This document shows, piece after piece, positions 44,089 through 53,068 of a stretch of DNA of 64,000 nucleotides. The first letter of the stretch is position 1, and the number at the start of each line of letters is the position of its first letter. The translations under genes and the position numbers were made by a program. The stretch comes from Cytobacillus oceanisediminis. GTDB taxonomy: Bacteria > Bacillota > Bacilli > Bacillales > Cytobacillaceae. The DNA lies in the NCBI RefSeq assembly GCF_004366035.1, contig NZ_SOEE01000003.1, forward strand, positions 434,001-498,000, written 5' to 3'. Below the pieces are notes generated by a model. It searched no databases and was not told the DNA's origin. It saw only the letters and a list, made by a program, of their open reading frames with translations.

Positions 44089-44988
44089 ATGCATTCATCT
44101 ATTCAAGAACAACTTCAGGTATTTAGAGAAAGTCAAAAAAACAGGGGGCGGCTGCTTATCAATTGTCCTGATCAACCGGGTATTGTGGCTGCTGTATCCA
44201 AGTTTCTGTTCCAGCATGATGCTAATATTATTGAATCGAGTCAATATTCGACAAATCCAGAGGGTGGAACCTTTTTTATACGAATCGAGTTTGAATGTCC
44301 TGGTTTACGGTCGAAGGAAGAAGAATTGAAGAGTCAATTTAAGGAAATCGCAGAAACATTTTCAATGGAATGGAAATTAGCATTTGTTTATGAATTGAAG
44401 AAGACAGCTATTTTCGTATCAAAAGAACTTCATTGTTTACGTGAGCTGTTATGGGAATGGCAAAGCGGTGATTTGCTTACCGACATCGCTCTTATTGTGA
44501 GCAACCACGAGGAAGCAAGAGAAATTGCAGAATCCTTGCATATTCCATTCTTTTACCTACCAGCAAGTAAAGAAAATAGAGAGGAAGTTGAAGAAAGACA
44601 GCTGCAGCTTTTAAAAGAATTTGATATTGACTTAATCATCTTAGCAAGATATATGCAAATTTTGACGCCAGCCTTTGTTGGGGCTCATCCATTCAAGATC
44701 ATTAATATTCATCACTCTTTTCTTCCTTCATTTGTTGGTGCGAGGCCATATGATCGAGCCCATCAGCGCGGAGTAAAAATAATTGGGGCAACGTCTCACT
44801 ATGTTACAAACGATCTTGACGAAGGACCAATCATTGAACAAGATATCAAGCGTGTTGACCACCGGGATCATATAGATGATTTAAAAAAGAGCGGACGTTC
44901 TATTGAACGAAGTGTTCTTGCCAGAGCGGTTAAATGGCATTTAGAAGACCGGATTATTGTTCATGAAAACAAAACAATTGTTTTTTAA
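44089..44988 (+). CDS. purU: Formyltetrahydrofolate deformylase
   Basis: 299 aa. It hydrolyses 10-formyl-THF to formate and THF, balancing one-carbon pools. The N-terminal ACT domain begins LLINCPDQPGIVAAVSKFLF; the formyltransferase-type domain has DLIILARYMQIL, the active-site block NIHHSFLPSFVGARPY, and SHYVTNDLDEGPIIEQD with the catalytic Asp. Full length and intact. Strong AAAAGGAG ribosome site. Monocistronic between the acetoin relic and an IS3 scar. Confidence 0.96.
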   Translation: MHSSIQEQLQVFRESQKNRGRLLINCPDQPGIVAAVSKFLFQHDANIIESSQYSTNPEGGTFFIRIEFECPGLRSKEEELKSQFKEIAETFSMEWKLAFVYELKKTAIFVSKELHCLRELLWEWQSGDLLTDIALIVSNHEEAREIAESLHIPFFYLPASKENREEVEERQLQLLKEFDIDLIILARYMQILTPAFVGAHPFKIINIHHSFLPSFVGARPYDRAHQRGVKIIGATSHYVTNDLDEGPIIEQDIKRVDHRDHIDDLKKSGRSIERSVLARAVKWHLEDRIIVHENKTIVF

Positions 44989-45042
44989 GGAAAAGGAGCG
45001 GTAATGAGTGCCTGTCCCTCAGTTTAGTAATGCATTGTCATA

Positions 45043-45135
45043 TGATCTGCCCCCTGTCAAGAAGACAGTAGAAATAATAAAAAAGCTTTAGGCGGCTTTA
45101 GCTCTATATTCTATAGGGCTAAGGCGGTTTAAGTG
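45043..45135 (-). mobile_element. IS3-family remnant (right end and transposase C terminus)
   Basis: The minus strand reads HLNRLSPIEYRAKAA and stop (45135-45088), the C-terminal end of an IS3/IS150-type OrfB transposase. The flanking CTGCCCCCTGTCAAGAAGAC resembles IS3-family terminal repeats. Everything else of the element is gone. It abuts a truncated DinB-fold gene. Confidence 0.65.
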
Positions 45136-45384
45136 TTTTGGTTTTCTGCTGAAGATTTTACCGAAATGAAATGGCAAGAACTTGTACGACGATTAGACGA
45201 GGGATTAGCTTAGCGGCAAAATGAGATTGAGGCAGCCACGGAATTAAAATTGCATGAACAAATCCCCCATTTTCCTGTAGACGCGCTTTGGTGGGGGGCG
45301 TTATCAAATTTGTGCACACATAACACTTATCATATTGGACAGATCATCTATATTCGAAAAGTCCAGGGGTTCAAGGCAAAGTAA
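45136..45384 (+). pseudogene. 5'-truncated DinB-fold gene with amber stop
   Basis: Open frame without a start: FSAEDFTEMKWQELVRRLDE, a TAG in GLA-stop-RQNE, then ALWWGALSNLCTHNTYHIGQ and IRKVQGFKAK to TAA. The HNTYHIGQ block is the C-terminal metal-site helix of DinB-like proteins. Truncation coincides with the IS3 remnant. Confidence 0.7.
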
Positions 45385-45411
45385 AGAGTAAAAAGAAAAG
45401 AGGAGGATACA

Positions 45412-45900
45412 ATGGAGCGGAAAGAATATGAATGGGTCAAAGAGAATCGAGAAGTGCTTTTGGACTTTTGCAGTAAAATGGATCCAAAAGATTTTACGTG
45501 TGAACTGGGTTTTGGCTGGCAGAGTGTGCGTGACACACTTGTTCATGTAGCGAATTGTTATCATGGCTGGCTAGGATCATTTGTTTTATTAAAAACGAAG
45601 AAGCCTATCACGCCTAGAGAAAACATTCCGACAATCGGTATCGAGGAAATCAGGACATTGTTTGAACAAGCAGATGCTTATGTGTATGAAGTTCTTGAGT
45701 CATTTTCTCAAAAAATGGATGAGTCAATCGTGCAGCCTATTCCTTGGAGAGAATCAACTGAGGAGATTTCAATGACTCCTCGAAAACTGTTCATGCATAC
45801 TGTCACTCACGAATACCATCACAAAGGACAGATAATGGCGATGGCCCGCCAGTTAGGGTATGAACCGCCAAATACAGATGTTCTGGGGACGAGAGAGTAG
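45412..45900 (+). CDS. DinB-fold family protein
   Basis: 162 aa. Helical bundle with the putative metal histidines in RDTLVHVANCYHGW and the HEYHHKG motif near the C terminus. Close to DinB/YfiT-type damage-inducible or thiol-transferase proteins of unknown substrate. GAGGAGG ribosome site. Convergent with another DinB-fold gene. Confidence 0.88.
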   Translation: MERKEYEWVKENREVLLDFCSKMDPKDFTCELGFGWQSVRDTLVHVANCYHGWLGSFVLLKTKKPITPRENIPTIGIEEIRTLFEQADAYVYEVLESFSQKMDESIVQPIPWRESTEEISMTPRKLFMHTVTHEYHHKGQIMAMARQLGYEPPNTDVLGTRE

Positions 45901-45909
45901 ATAGATAAG

Positions 45910-45956
45910 AAAGGATGCCCAATGGTGCTGTACGTAATATCGATGGGCACCCTTTG
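45910..45956. terminator. Hairpin between convergent DinB-fold genes
   Basis: AAAGGATGCCCA / TGGGCACCCTTT with one mismatch and a long loop; T content on the minus strand is low. Confidence 0.5.
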
Positions 45957-45993
45957 TACTATTAAGACTAAAATTAAAATGATCTTTGCTTTT

Positions 45994-46464
45994 TTAGTTC
46001 TTTACTCCTGTATGATGAATAACCCGTTCCATCGCTTGAATATGCCCCAAATGGTTTGCCTCATGAAACAGCGCAAATTCGGCTAATTCACCAAAGGTTT
46101 CAAGTCCCAAAAATGGTTTATCCAGCTTTTCATTTAACCGTTCAGCTGGAATTTGCTGGATTCGGGCCAATTGATCCTTCAGCTGTATAATGAGCTCATC
46201 TGCTTCAGGTATATCACCTTTCCAATCAGCCGGCTTTGTACCGTTTCCAAATAATTCAATATAGTTTGCAGGGATATGGGTCGTTTTGCGGGGAAAGCCG
46301 AACATAAACTGTTCACAGACCGTTAATACATGGCCAATATGCCAATGGATCGTGTTGTTAAAACCGTCTGGCTGTATACTTGCTACATCCTTTGATACTG
46401 ACTCGATCTTTTTAATAAAATAACCTCTTGTCTTCTCAAACTGTTTAAACACTAGTTCATTCAT
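45994..46464 (-). CDS. DinB-fold family protein
   Basis: 156 aa. NNTIHWHIGHVLTVCEQFMF and FHEANHLGHIQAMERV carry the metal-site histidines of the DinB superfamily. ATG 46464 chosen for GGAAGGGGAG immediately upstream; a TTG 18 bases further out overlaps that ribosome site. Third intact DinB-fold gene of the window. Confidence 0.87.
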   Translation of the reverse strand: MNELVFKQFEKTRGYFIKKIESVSKDVASIQPDGFNNTIHWHIGHVLTVCEQFMFGFPRKTTHIPANYIELFGNGTKPADWKGDIPEADELIIQLKDQLARIQQIPAERLNEKLDKPFLGLETFGELAEFALFHEANHLGHIQAMERVIHHTGVKN

Positions 46465-46692
46465 TCTTTTCTCCCCTTCCAAATATTCTCATCTGTTAAT
46501 ATACCAAAAATCCGGAAAGATTAGGAGTGTCAATGGACTGAAAAATTGATAATTGTTTTCTTTTATATACGGCGAAGGTTTTGTTTGAAATTAATAAATT
46601 TACATTTTGTAAATGGCAGGACCTTACATCCAACTAATTATAATGTCACTTACTCAACGTTAAGCTAACCCGTAAGCTTTACTTTCTTTACA

Positions 46693-46814
46693 CACCCCTG
46701 CCACCCGCCTGTATTCAATGATGAAACCACGGAAGAAGCAAGACGCGACTGCAATGGAGGGATTAAAGCAAGCAGGCTATTGATAAGGTCATTTATTATC
46801 ATTCAATTTGGTTG
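46693..46814 (+). pseudogene. Possible relic of a dehydrogenase C-terminal domain
   Basis: Frame reading HPCHPPVFNDETTEEARRD then GGIKASRLLIRSF. HPCHPP followed by GGIKA resembles the C-terminal domain of phosphogluconate-dehydrogenase-like proteins. No start, short, and it runs into the next gene on the other strand. The rest of 46465-46814 holds no gene. Confidence 0.3.
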
Positions 46815-48158
46815 TTAAAATATCATCGGAATAAAAGTAACCCCAACCACAGCAATCACAAACAAAATAATAAGCGATACTAAACAATATCCCCAAATAT
46901 CTTTCAAAGACAACCCGGACAAACCTAAAGCAGGGAGAACAAAGAAGGGCTGCAGTAAGTTTGTTACTAGATCTCCTATGGAGACCGTGTTGATTGCTGC
47001 TGATACAGGGATTCCCATGGTTTGTGCCGCTTCAACCATGATTGGGCCCTGGATTTGCCACTGGCCCCCGGCTGAAGGCACGAAAATATTAACAATAGAA
47101 GCAGACAACAGACTAAAAAACGGGAAAGTGAATTCATTTGAAATAGCCACAATGCCGTTTGATATCATGACAATTAAACCAGAGCCGATCATCATCCCCA
47201 TGATTCCAGCGTAGAAAGGAAATTGCAGGGCGATTCCGCCGGCTGAAGGCATGGCGCTGGTAATCGCGCTAATATAGCTTTTTGGAGAACCATGTAAGGC
47301 CAGGCCAAGAATAATAAAGCCAAAGTTCAGAATGTTAAGGTCGAGATTGAACCCACTTTTTGAGAAATACATAAATAGCCAGATCGCACCAATTGCAACA
47401 ATTAGATAGTTTAAAACTTTACTATTATCCAATCGATCTGCAATAGTTGGAGTTTCTCCAACTGTAACAGGAGATGCTTCCAAGCTGGCGGCGATTTCAT
47501 CGTTTCTGTAAAATGGAACGACTTCATCCGATTTAGGCATCATTTTTATATAGGCAAAAATGACAGCTGCCAAGCCGACTAATGCCACAAACAGCATGGT
47601 CGGGCTTAAGATTGTTTCTGTTAATGGTATTAGTCCGATTTTCTCTTCTAAGGAGTGCTGTGGAGTATTCACTAGGAGAGGTGCAGTCAATGTAATGCTG
47701 ATTGGGAGTATGGCGATTGTTGCGGTGTAAGCTGCAGCGATGAGAATTCGAAAGTCTGCTGTCTGGACGTTTCTAGCTACTTCCATTGCAAAGAGTGTTC
47801 CTAATACGAATCCTAATCCCCAGCTAAGATAACCGCCGAGAGCAGCGACAATCATCGTAATTATAATTGCTGACTTCTGTGTTTTAGGAATGGTCGCTCC
47901 TTTTTGAACCCATCTCTGGACAAGCGGTGCTTTAACGAGCGCATATCCAGTTATAATGATCAGGATCATTTGTGTTGTAAAAGCTAGAAAGCCCCAAAAA
48001 CCGTTGTACCAGTGTTCAACCATGCCAAAGAAGCTTTCACCAGTCATAATCATACCCATTGCCAAAACAATTAGGGTCAGTAGCAGGGCAAAGATGAAGG
48101 CATTCGGTAAATACTTTTCAACACCAACTTTAAAACTCTGCGAAATCGTTCTTAACAT
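46815..48158 (-). CDS. Short-chain fatty acid transporter, AtoE family
   Basis: 447 aa, about 12 membrane helices, with the family blocks ALLLTLIVLAMGMIMTG, YLSWGLGFVLGTLFAMEV, NTPQHSLEEKIGLIPLTETI and FVPSAGGQWQIQGPIM. AtoE-type carriers take up short-chain fatty or keto acids. AAGGAGG ribosome site. It is divergent from the TetR gene that faces the acyl-CoA synthetase operon, and the intergenic region carries two operator-like sites. Confidence 0.92.
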   Translation of the reverse strand: MLRTISQSFKVGVEKYLPNAFIFALLLTLIVLAMGMIMTGESFFGMVEHWYNGFWGFLAFTTQMILIIITGYALVKAPLVQRWVQKGATIPKTQKSAIIITMIVAALGGYLSWGLGFVLGTLFAMEVARNVQTADFRILIAAAYTATIAILPISITLTAPLLVNTPQHSLEEKIGLIPLTETILSPTMLFVALVGLAAVIFAYIKMMPKSDEVVPFYRNDEIAASLEASPVTVGETPTIADRLDNSKVLNYLIVAIGAIWLFMYFSKSGFNLDLNILNFGFIILGLALHGSPKSYISAITSAMPSAGGIALQFPFYAGIMGMMIGSGLIVMISNGIVAISNEFTFPFFSLLSASIVNIFVPSAGGQWQIQGPIMVEAAQTMGIPVSAAINTVSIGDLVTNLLQPFFVLPALGLSGLSLKDIWGYCLVSLIILFVIAVVGVTFIPMIF

Positions 48159-48211
48159 CTAAATCCTCCTTAAATTTAATCTTACGCCTATTTTTTGGTA
48201 ACAGGCTTTAA

Positions 48212-48224
48212 TAAAGCGCTTACA
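48212..48224. promoter_or_regulatory. cre-like element upstream of the AtoE gene
   Basis: TAAAGCGCTTACA (reverse TGTAAGCGCTTTA) matches the core of the CcpA consensus but not its final CA. Partial match only. Confidence 0.4.
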
Positions 48225-48273
48225 TTTACATAGAAAACAGGTTGACGAAGTATGGATCAATTGAGAATATATA

Positions 48274-48317
48274 AACTATAGTCTATGAATGTAGTTTTAC
48301 AAACCGTAGTCTATTTG
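48274..48317. promoter_or_regulatory. Two operator-like sites in the AtoE/TetR divergent region
   Basis: ACTATAGTCTAT (from 48275) and CCGTAGTCTATTTG (about 48304-48317) share the TAGACTAYRG half-site with the operators at 49079-49121. Centres are about 30 bp apart, on one face of the helix. They are the probable sites for autoregulation and AtoE repression. Confidence 0.65.
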
Positions 48318-48358
48318 TCAAGTTTATTTTTAATTTTCTGAAAAGGAATGATAGTCCG

Positions 48359-48952
48359 GTGAATAAAAGGCAGCTGCAAGCATTGGAGACAAAGAAAAGA
48401 ATTTTAAAAATTGCATTGGAATTGTTTCAGGAGAAGGGCTTCAGCAATGTGACTGTTGATGAAATCATTGAAAAATCCCAAACGTCCAAAGGCGCATTTT
48501 ATAATCATTTTAAAAGCAAGCATGATATTTTCTTTGAAAAGTTTCAGGAAGTTGACCAATATTATGTGCAGAAATTAGAACCGGAATTTCATTTATTCAA
48601 CTCTGCAGAGGAAAAACTCGGATGGTTTTTCTTCAAGCAGATGGAGTATATTGAGTTGAATCTTGGCTGGGATGTTATAAGAACCATATATGAGCACGAG
48701 CTTAATGTTGAAGCAGAAAGTTTTTTCTTAATACCTGACAGACCGCTTTATCAAATCCTAGGAAAGTTATGTGACGAAGGAAAACGGAATGGGGAGTTAC
48801 GTACGGATCTTTCCACAGTCGAAATGGTTGATATATTTGCCCGCACCATAAGAGGAATTCTTTATGACTGGGGGATCAATAAAGGTGCTTTTTCGCTGCA
48901 AAATGAACAGAGGTTTTTATTTGACGCGGTAATCAGAGGGTTAAAAAAGTAA
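48359..48952 (+). CDS. TetR family regulator of the short-chain acid genes
   Basis: 197 aa. N-terminal HTH (VTVDEIIEKSQTSKGAFYNHF, about 28-48) and a C-terminal domain ending WGINKGAFSLQNEQRFLFDA, the TetR_C layout of FadR/YsiA-like fatty-acid regulators. Start GTG 48359 with AAAGGA about 11 bases upstream. Four TAGACTA-type operators flank it, in front of the transporter and of the catabolic operon. An acyl-CoA is a plausible inducer (inference). Confidence 0.88.
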   Translation: MNKRQLQALETKKRILKIALELFQEKGFSNVTVDEIIEKSQTSKGAFYNHFKSKHDIFFEKFQEVDQYYVQKLEPEFHLFNSAEEKLGWFFFKQMEYIELNLGWDVIRTIYEHELNVEAESFFLIPDRPLYQILGKLCDEGKRNGELRTDLSTVEMVDIFARTIRGILYDWGINKGAFSLQNEQRFLFDAVIRGLKK

Positions 48953-49072
48953 AAGAATAAAAGTAAAAAGGCATCCCAAGAGGGGCCTTTTTATTTTTTA
49001 AAATTATAATCTAGAATTCTAAGATTTTGGGACAATGAACATAAATGAATTGAATTCTGAATATAAAAAATA

Positions 49073-49100
49073 TTGACACATAGACTACAGTCTGTAAAAT
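49073..49100 (+). promoter_or_regulatory. Sigma-A promoter of the acyl-CoA synthetase operon
   Basis: TTGACA (49073-49078), 16-base spacer, TAAAAT (49095-49100). The first operator palindrome fills the spacer. Confidence 0.75.
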
Positions 49101-49121
49101 AGCAATTAAAGACTATAGTCT
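49079..49121 (+). promoter_or_regulatory. Tandem TetR operators
   Basis: AGACT-AC-AGTCT (49082-49093) and AGACT-AT-AGTCT (49110-49121), both perfect arms, centres 28 bp apart. One lies in the promoter spacer, the other just downstream of the -10 element. Confidence 0.8.
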
Positions 49122-49141
49122 ATATAAAACACTTACTATTT

Positions 49142-49155
49142 TGAAAGCGTATTCA
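49142..49155 (+). promoter_or_regulatory. CcpA cre site
   Basis: TGAAAGCGTATTCA matches TGNAARCGNWWWCA exactly. Located downstream of the promoter and 22 bases before the start codon, a position suited to roadblock repression by preferred sugars. Confidence 0.75.
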
Positions 49156-49177
49156 AAAAAAGAAAGGTGGATCTATT

Positions 49178-50692
49178 TTGCTTACGTACGGAAACTTGAC
49201 ATTGCATTCATTACTGAAAAAACAAACAGAAAGATATCCTGATAAGGAATTCATTGTTTTTAAAGATGAATCCATCACCTATCGTGAATTCCTCAATCGA
49301 ACAGAAAAGATGGCGGGCTGGCTGTTGGATAGAGGAATACGAAAAGGTGATACTGTCGCTGCTTTTCTCTCCAATTCTCCGTTGTTTTACGAGACCTGGT
49401 TCAGCTGTGCGGCCATCGGTGCTATTCTGTTGCCGATCAACACAGCTTCGACACCTTCTGAATTGGAGTATTTCTTAAGCCACTCTGATTCAAAGGGATT
49501 TATTTATGAAGAGAACCTAGTTAATGAGCAGCATTTGATGGTGGCAGAAGATCTATCTCTCCTTTTTATTCAAAAGGATGAAGAGAATTGGAAAAGAGAG
49601 AAGGAGGCAAGCCAGTTCACCCCATCGGATGAACCGATTGACCCTGATGATGTTGCCTGCATCATGTATACCTCCGGAACGACTGCAAAGCCCAAAGGTG
49701 TGCTCATTACACATGAAAATTACTTGTTTGCAGGTCATTCATCTGTCCTTTATCAGCAGCTGACTTCAGAAGATCGCTATCTAATCTTTTTGCCGCTATT
49801 CCATGCCAACTCACAGTACTATACTTCCATGGCCATGCTTGCTGCTGGTGGAACCATTATCTTATTGGAACGGTTTAAATCTTCAACATTTTGGGATGAT
49901 GTAAATCGGTATCGCCCAACCGTCTCAAGTCTTGTGGCTACTGTTATTAAAATGCTGCTTGAATGTCCAAACCATCCAGCTGAAAAGGAGCATACCCTTT
50001 GCAAAGCTGGGTATGGTTTATTTATCACCCATCATGATTTGGTCAAATTTAAGGAAAGGTTTGGTATTAAGCTCTATCAATGGTATGGCATGACAGAATC
50101 GATCACCACTAACATTGTTACACCTCTTCATGAAGAAATGATTACGGACCCTGTTTCCGGGATTGTCCCGATTGGGAAGCCAGGCTTGGGCCATGAAATA
50201 AAGATTGTTAGGGAAGATGGCAAAGTGGCGATCCCTGGGGAAGTTGGAGAAATCATTATTAAAAGTCCATCTCTTATGAAAGGTTATTACAAGAATCCAG
50301 AGGCTACAGCCAAAACATTGCAGCATGGCTATCTTTATACAGGGGACAAAGGCTATTACAATGAGGAAGGATTTATTTGGTTTGTTGACCGGAACAAAGA
50401 CATGATTAAACGTGCTGGGGAAAATATTTCTTCCATAGAAGTTGAGAATGTTCTATCAAACCACGGTTCCGTGGAAGAGTGCGCCGTGATCGGGGAACCG
50501 GATTCATTGCGGGAAGAAGCAGTTATAGCCTATATAAGATGCTCAGAAGGAAAACAGGTTTCATCAGATGAGCTTTATGAATTCTGTAAAGATCGTCTAT
50601 CCTATTTTAAAGTTCCGCAGGAGTTCCGATTTGTGGATGACTTCCCAAGAACCTCTATAGGGAAAATCCAAAAGAATTTATTAAGAAAATAA
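49178..50692 (+). CDS. Acyl-CoA synthetase (AMP-forming)
   Basis: 504-aa ANL-superfamily ligase. The AMP-binding motif IMYTSGTTAKPKGV, LYQWYGMTES, LYTGDKGYYNEEG and the C-terminal catalytic lysine in RTSIGKIQK are intact. Nearest memory match is the CaiC/short-chain acyl-CoA ligase group. The start is TTG 49178 with AAAGGTGG seven bases upstream. First gene of a four-gene operon. It should activate a short-chain acid to its CoA ester for the dehydrogenase and thiolase downstream. Confidence 0.92.
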   Translation: MLTYGNLTLHSLLKKQTERYPDKEFIVFKDESITYREFLNRTEKMAGWLLDRGIRKGDTVAAFLSNSPLFYETWFSCAAIGAILLPINTASTPSELEYFLSHSDSKGFIYEENLVNEQHLMVAEDLSLLFIQKDEENWKREKEASQFTPSDEPIDPDDVACIMYTSGTTAKPKGVLITHENYLFAGHSSVLYQQLTSEDRYLIFLPLFHANSQYYTSMAMLAAGGTIILLERFKSSTFWDDVNRYRPTVSSLVATVIKMLLECPNHPAEKEHTLCKAGYGLFITHHDLVKFKERFGIKLYQWYGMTESITTNIVTPLHEEMITDPVSGIVPIGKPGLGHEIKIVREDGKVAIPGEVGEIIIKSPSLMKGYYKNPEATAKTLQHGYLYTGDKGYYNEEGFIWFVDRNKDMIKRAGENISSIEVENVLSNHGSVEECAVIGEPDSLREEAVIAYIRCSEGKQVSSDELYEFCKDRLSYFKVPQEFRFVDDFPRTSIGKIQKNLLRK

Positions 50693-50733
50693 AAATAGAT
50701 TAAGAGATTTTTATTTTAAAAGGGGGAAAATGA

Positions 50734-52050
50734 GTGGAATTGTGGAGTGTCTTTACAATCCTGTTATCGTTGGGGCTTTTAATTTTCATGGCCTTGCGCG
50801 GATTCAGCATTATCATTATTGCTCCGATTGCGAGTATTATTGTCATCCTGTTAAATGGCATGCCTTTTCTTGAAGGGATGCAGGAAAGTTATATGGCAGG
50901 ATTCATTAACTTTGCGAAAAACTATTATTTGATATTCCTTTTTGCTGCTCTTTTCGGCAAGTTCATGGAAGACAGCGGTGCAGCGAGAAAAATTGCAGAA
51001 GCACTTTTGAGGATAATTGGACGTGAAAGCAAGTTTAAAGTCCTCATCGCCGTAGTGGTTATTAGTGCCATTCTTACTTATGGCGGGATCAATGTTTTTG
51101 TGGTAATCTTCGCGATGCTTCCGATCGCAAAGCCATTATTCAAAGAGCTGGAAGTACCGTGGCACTTATTTGTCGGCGCATTCTTTTTTGGTATTGCGAC
51201 CTTTACGATGACGATGACACCAGGAACCCCCTCCATCCAGAACATCATTCCCACTAAATATTTCGGTACAACGGTTACGGCAGCCCCGCTGCTTGGGATC
51301 ATTGCTACGATTCTCGTCATTATCATCAATGTGTGGTACTTGCGTTTTGCATTAAAACGTGCAGAAAGTCGTGGAGAAACTTACAGCAATATGAAAAATC
51401 CGGATAAGAATCCAAAGCGGGAAATGACAGATCAGTATGCTGATAAAAAACTGCCTCCTTTATTTGTCAGCATCCTTCCACCCGTATTTTTACTTGTTGC
51501 TTTGAATGCCTTTAAGCTCGATATCCTTTTAACCCTAATGTTGTCAGTAGCTGTCTGCTTTGTGCTGTTTTGGCCATTTATTGAGAAGAAATTCAAGACT
51601 ATCAATGTTGGTGCCACGAATACGGTTCTGCCAATCGTTAATACAAGTGCTGATGTGGGGTACGGTACAGTCATTGCTGCTACTGCAGGGTTTGCGGTTG
51701 TATCTGATTGGCTAACTAGTATACCGGGGTCTCCGTTAATTTCATTATACCTGGCGACTACATTACTTGCGGGAATTACTGGATCGGCTTCAGGGGGACT
51801 TGGCATTGCCATGGAAACGCTCGGAAAAACCTATTTTGATATGGGTCTGGATCCAGAAATTCTCCACCGAATTGCCGCTATGGCGTCGGGCGGATTTGAT
51901 GCACTTCCGCACAATGGTGCTGTTATTACGATTCTGGCAGTGGTCGGTCTCACTCATAAAGATGCTTATCGTCATATTTTTGCAACCGCCGTTATTGCTC
52001 CTGTTATAGCTGCAATCCCGACTATTATTATTGCCTCATTATTCTATTAA
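50734..52050 (+). CDS. GntP-family permease
   Basis: 438 aa, about 12 helices. FSIIIIAPIASIIVILLNG, TYGGINVFVVIFAMLPIAKP, MTPGTPSIQNIIPT and GGFDALPHNGAVITIL are typical of the gluconate:H+ symporter/GntP family, which includes 3-hydroxybutyrate permeases. GTG start with AAAGGGGG upstream. Sitting between the ligase and the dehydrogenase, it most likely imports their substrate. Confidence 0.9.
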   Translation: MELWSVFTILLSLGLLIFMALRGFSIIIIAPIASIIVILLNGMPFLEGMQESYMAGFINFAKNYYLIFLFAALFGKFMEDSGAARKIAEALLRIIGRESKFKVLIAVVVISAILTYGGINVFVVIFAMLPIAKPLFKELEVPWHLFVGAFFFGIATFTMTMTPGTPSIQNIIPTKYFGTTVTAAPLLGIIATILVIIINVWYLRFALKRAESRGETYSNMKNPDKNPKREMTDQYADKKLPPLFVSILPPVFLLVALNAFKLDILLTLMLSVAVCFVLFWPFIEKKFKTINVGATNTVLPIVNTSADVGYGTVIAATAGFAVVSDWLTSIPGSPLISLYLATTLLAGITGSASGGLGIAMETLGKTYFDMGLDPEILHRIAAMASGGFDALPHNGAVITILAVVGLTHKDAYRHIFATAVIAPVIAAIPTIIIASLFY

Positions 52051-52067
52051 GAAAGGATGTAATGACT

Positions 52068-53015
52068 ATGTTTAAACAAATTGCCATTATTGGTGCTGGC
52101 ACAATGGGATATGGCATTACCTTTCAATTTGCTCAAAACAATCAAAATGTTATTTTAGTTGACCAATCTGAAGATGCACTTGTAAAAGCGAAAGAAAAGA
52201 TCGAAAAGTACGCGGAAATCTTTCATCGGAAGGATCCAGTGCAATATGCTCGTGCTAATAAAATTATGAAACAGTTGACGTTTACCACTTCCTTAAGAAA
52301 CGCAGCAGAAGCCGATTTAGTCACAGAATGCGTAGTTGAAAACCTTGAAGTGAAACAGCGTCTTTTTAAAGAAATGGATGAATTATTTCCGGAAGATACG
52401 ATCTTCGTCTCCAACACATCAAGCTTAAAATTATCAGACATTATTCGCGATGTTCAGAAGCATCGTTCGAGAAGCCTGCTGACACACTGGTTCAATCCTG
52501 CCCATATTGTCCCGCTTGTTGAAATGCTTCAGACGGATGAGACCGACCCGGCAGTGTATGCGAAAGTGAAGCAACTTTTAACTCAATGCGGAAAAGTCAC
52601 GATTGATGTGAAAAAAGAGCTTCCTGGCCTTGTTGCGAACCGAATTCAAATTGCGATGGCCAGAGAAGTTTTGAGTCTTCTTGAAGATGATGCTGCAACA
52701 AAAGAGGATATTGACCGGGCTGTAGCCTATGGTCCAGGATTCCGATTGGCACAAAGCGGCCTATTGGAGATTATGGATTTCGGCGGTCTGGATGTTTGGA
52801 TCAAGGTGATGGAACAGCTTCAGCCTGCCATTGCTTCAGGTGTGAAGGAATATCCTACACTTACCAGCAAAGTGGAGGCAGGTAAGTTCGGAGTTAAGAA
52901 TGGGGAAGGATTCTTTACTTATCCAAATGGAAGCATGGATGATTATATCTTTGAAAGAGATGAGAAACTCATTGACCAGATGCTATTAAAATCAAAGCAG
53001 CAAGAAAGAGTGTGA
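52068..53015 (+). CDS. 3-hydroxyacyl-CoA dehydrogenase
   Basis: 315 aa. N-terminal Rossmann fold (IAIIGAGTMGYGI), catalytic His in THWFNPAHIVPLVEM, and the C-terminal helical domain (VANRIQIAMAREVLSLL). Single-domain length fits 3-hydroxybutyryl-CoA dehydrogenase. ATG 52068 fits the AAAGGATG ribosome site better than ATG 52062. It oxidises a 3-hydroxyacyl-CoA to the 3-ketoacyl-CoA that the next gene cleaves. Confidence 0.9.
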   Translation: MFKQIAIIGAGTMGYGITFQFAQNNQNVILVDQSEDALVKAKEKIEKYAEIFHRKDPVQYARANKIMKQLTFTTSLRNAAEADLVTECVVENLEVKQRLFKEMDELFPEDTIFVSNTSSLKLSDIIRDVQKHRSRSLLTHWFNPAHIVPLVEMLQTDETDPAVYAKVKQLLTQCGKVTIDVKKELPGLVANRIQIAMAREVLSLLEDDAATKEDIDRAVAYGPGFRLAQSGLLEIMDFGGLDVWIKVMEQLQPAIASGVKEYPTLTSKVEAGKFGVKNGEGFFTYPNGSMDDYIFERDEKLIDQMLLKSKQQERV

Positions 53016-53068
53016 AAGGAAAGAACGGTCGGGCGGTATTTAATAGACATTTAAAGGAGGAAATCTTT

